Part shown: piece by piece, positions 63,980 to 64,000 of the stretch
Numbering within the stretch: position 1 is the stretch's first letter
Layout: the number at the start of each line of letters is the position of its first letter
Source: an uncultured Cellvibrio sp.
GTDB taxonomy: Bacteria > Pseudomonadota > Gammaproteobacteria > Pseudomonadales > Cellvibrionaceae
Assembly (NCBI GenBank): GCA_937958105.1
Contig: CALFXJ010000061.1
Coordinates: 180,684-244,683, forward strand
Direction of reading: 5' to 3'
DNA length: 64,000 nt
Position numbers and translations under genes: made by a program
Notes under the pieces: model-generated
What the model was told of the DNA's origin: nothing
Database searches by the model: none
Seen by the model: only the letters and a program-made list of their open reading frames with translations

Positions 63980-64000
63980 GAGTTACTTGCATACTCTCGC

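Overview
The window looks like a chromosomal segment of a plant-cell-wall-degrading gammaproteobacterium close to Cellvibrio. The evidence is moderate GC, housekeeping genes of gammaproteobacterial type (fur/bamE, recN, grpE-dnaK-dnaJ, ratA-rnfH, smpB, dxs-ispA-xseB), and a dense set of xylan and pentose genes. No rRNA, tRNA, CRISPR array, prophage or insertion-sequence transposase was recognised. The assignment rests on gene content and protein resemblance only.

Layout. (1) 1-9.6 kb, xylan/xylose block: GH115 glucuronidase (cut by the window start), GH10 lipoprotein xylanase, sugar:H+ symporter, Nudix-type regulator, then divergent xylulokinase and xylose isomerase. (2) 9.7-24.4 kb: a secreted TonB-C-terminal protein, aconitase, a methyltransferase, a DUF4136 lipoprotein, two sodium:neurotransmitter-symporter-family transporters either side of smpB, ratA-rnfH, a glycine-zipper protein, a soluble hybrid histidine kinase, bamE and fur. 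(3) 24.5-30.4 kb: recN and the heat-shock genes grpE, dnaK and dnaJ, with recognisable sigma-32 promoter matches. (4) 30.4-36.7 kb: a CE4 deacetylase, a three-gene sugar cluster (TIM-barrel isomerase, Gfo/Idh/MocA oxidoreductase, MFS porter) and a DUF5924/DUF2914 membrane protein. (5) 36.8-44.3 kb: a YtfQRT-YjfF-type ABC importer behind a sugar 1-dehydrogenase and an arabinonate-type dehydratase, which suggests uptake and non-phosphorylative oxidation of a pentose. (6) 44.5-51.5 kb: glutathione-dependent formaldehyde detoxification genes (frmA, fghA) with a REP-like repeat array between them, a divergent LysR regulator, then dxs/ispA/xseB. (7) 51.5-52 kb: a gene-free stretch carrying what looks like a GacA-controlled RsmY/RsmZ-type regulatory RNA. 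(8) 52-58.8 kb: acyltransferase, HNH nuclease, and an ECF42-type sigma factor with its DGPF/YciI-VOC-SnoaL operon, which ends in a DUF899 gene broken by an internal deletion. (9) 59-64 kb: a 1361-residue Rhs polymorphic toxin with an AT-rich variable tip, an overlapping candidate immunity gene and small AT-rich orphan genes.

How it fits together: GH115 and GH10 would cut decorated xylan, the symporter and xylA/xylB would feed xylose to the pentose phosphate pathway, and the 36.8-44.3 kb operon would handle another pentose (probably L-arabinose) oxidatively. The most noteworthy items are the candidate Gac/Rsm small RNA (51666-51871), the ECF42 regulon with a matching promoter, the Rhs tip/immunity module, the REP-like tandem array and the TonB-like protein with an unusual N-terminal domain.
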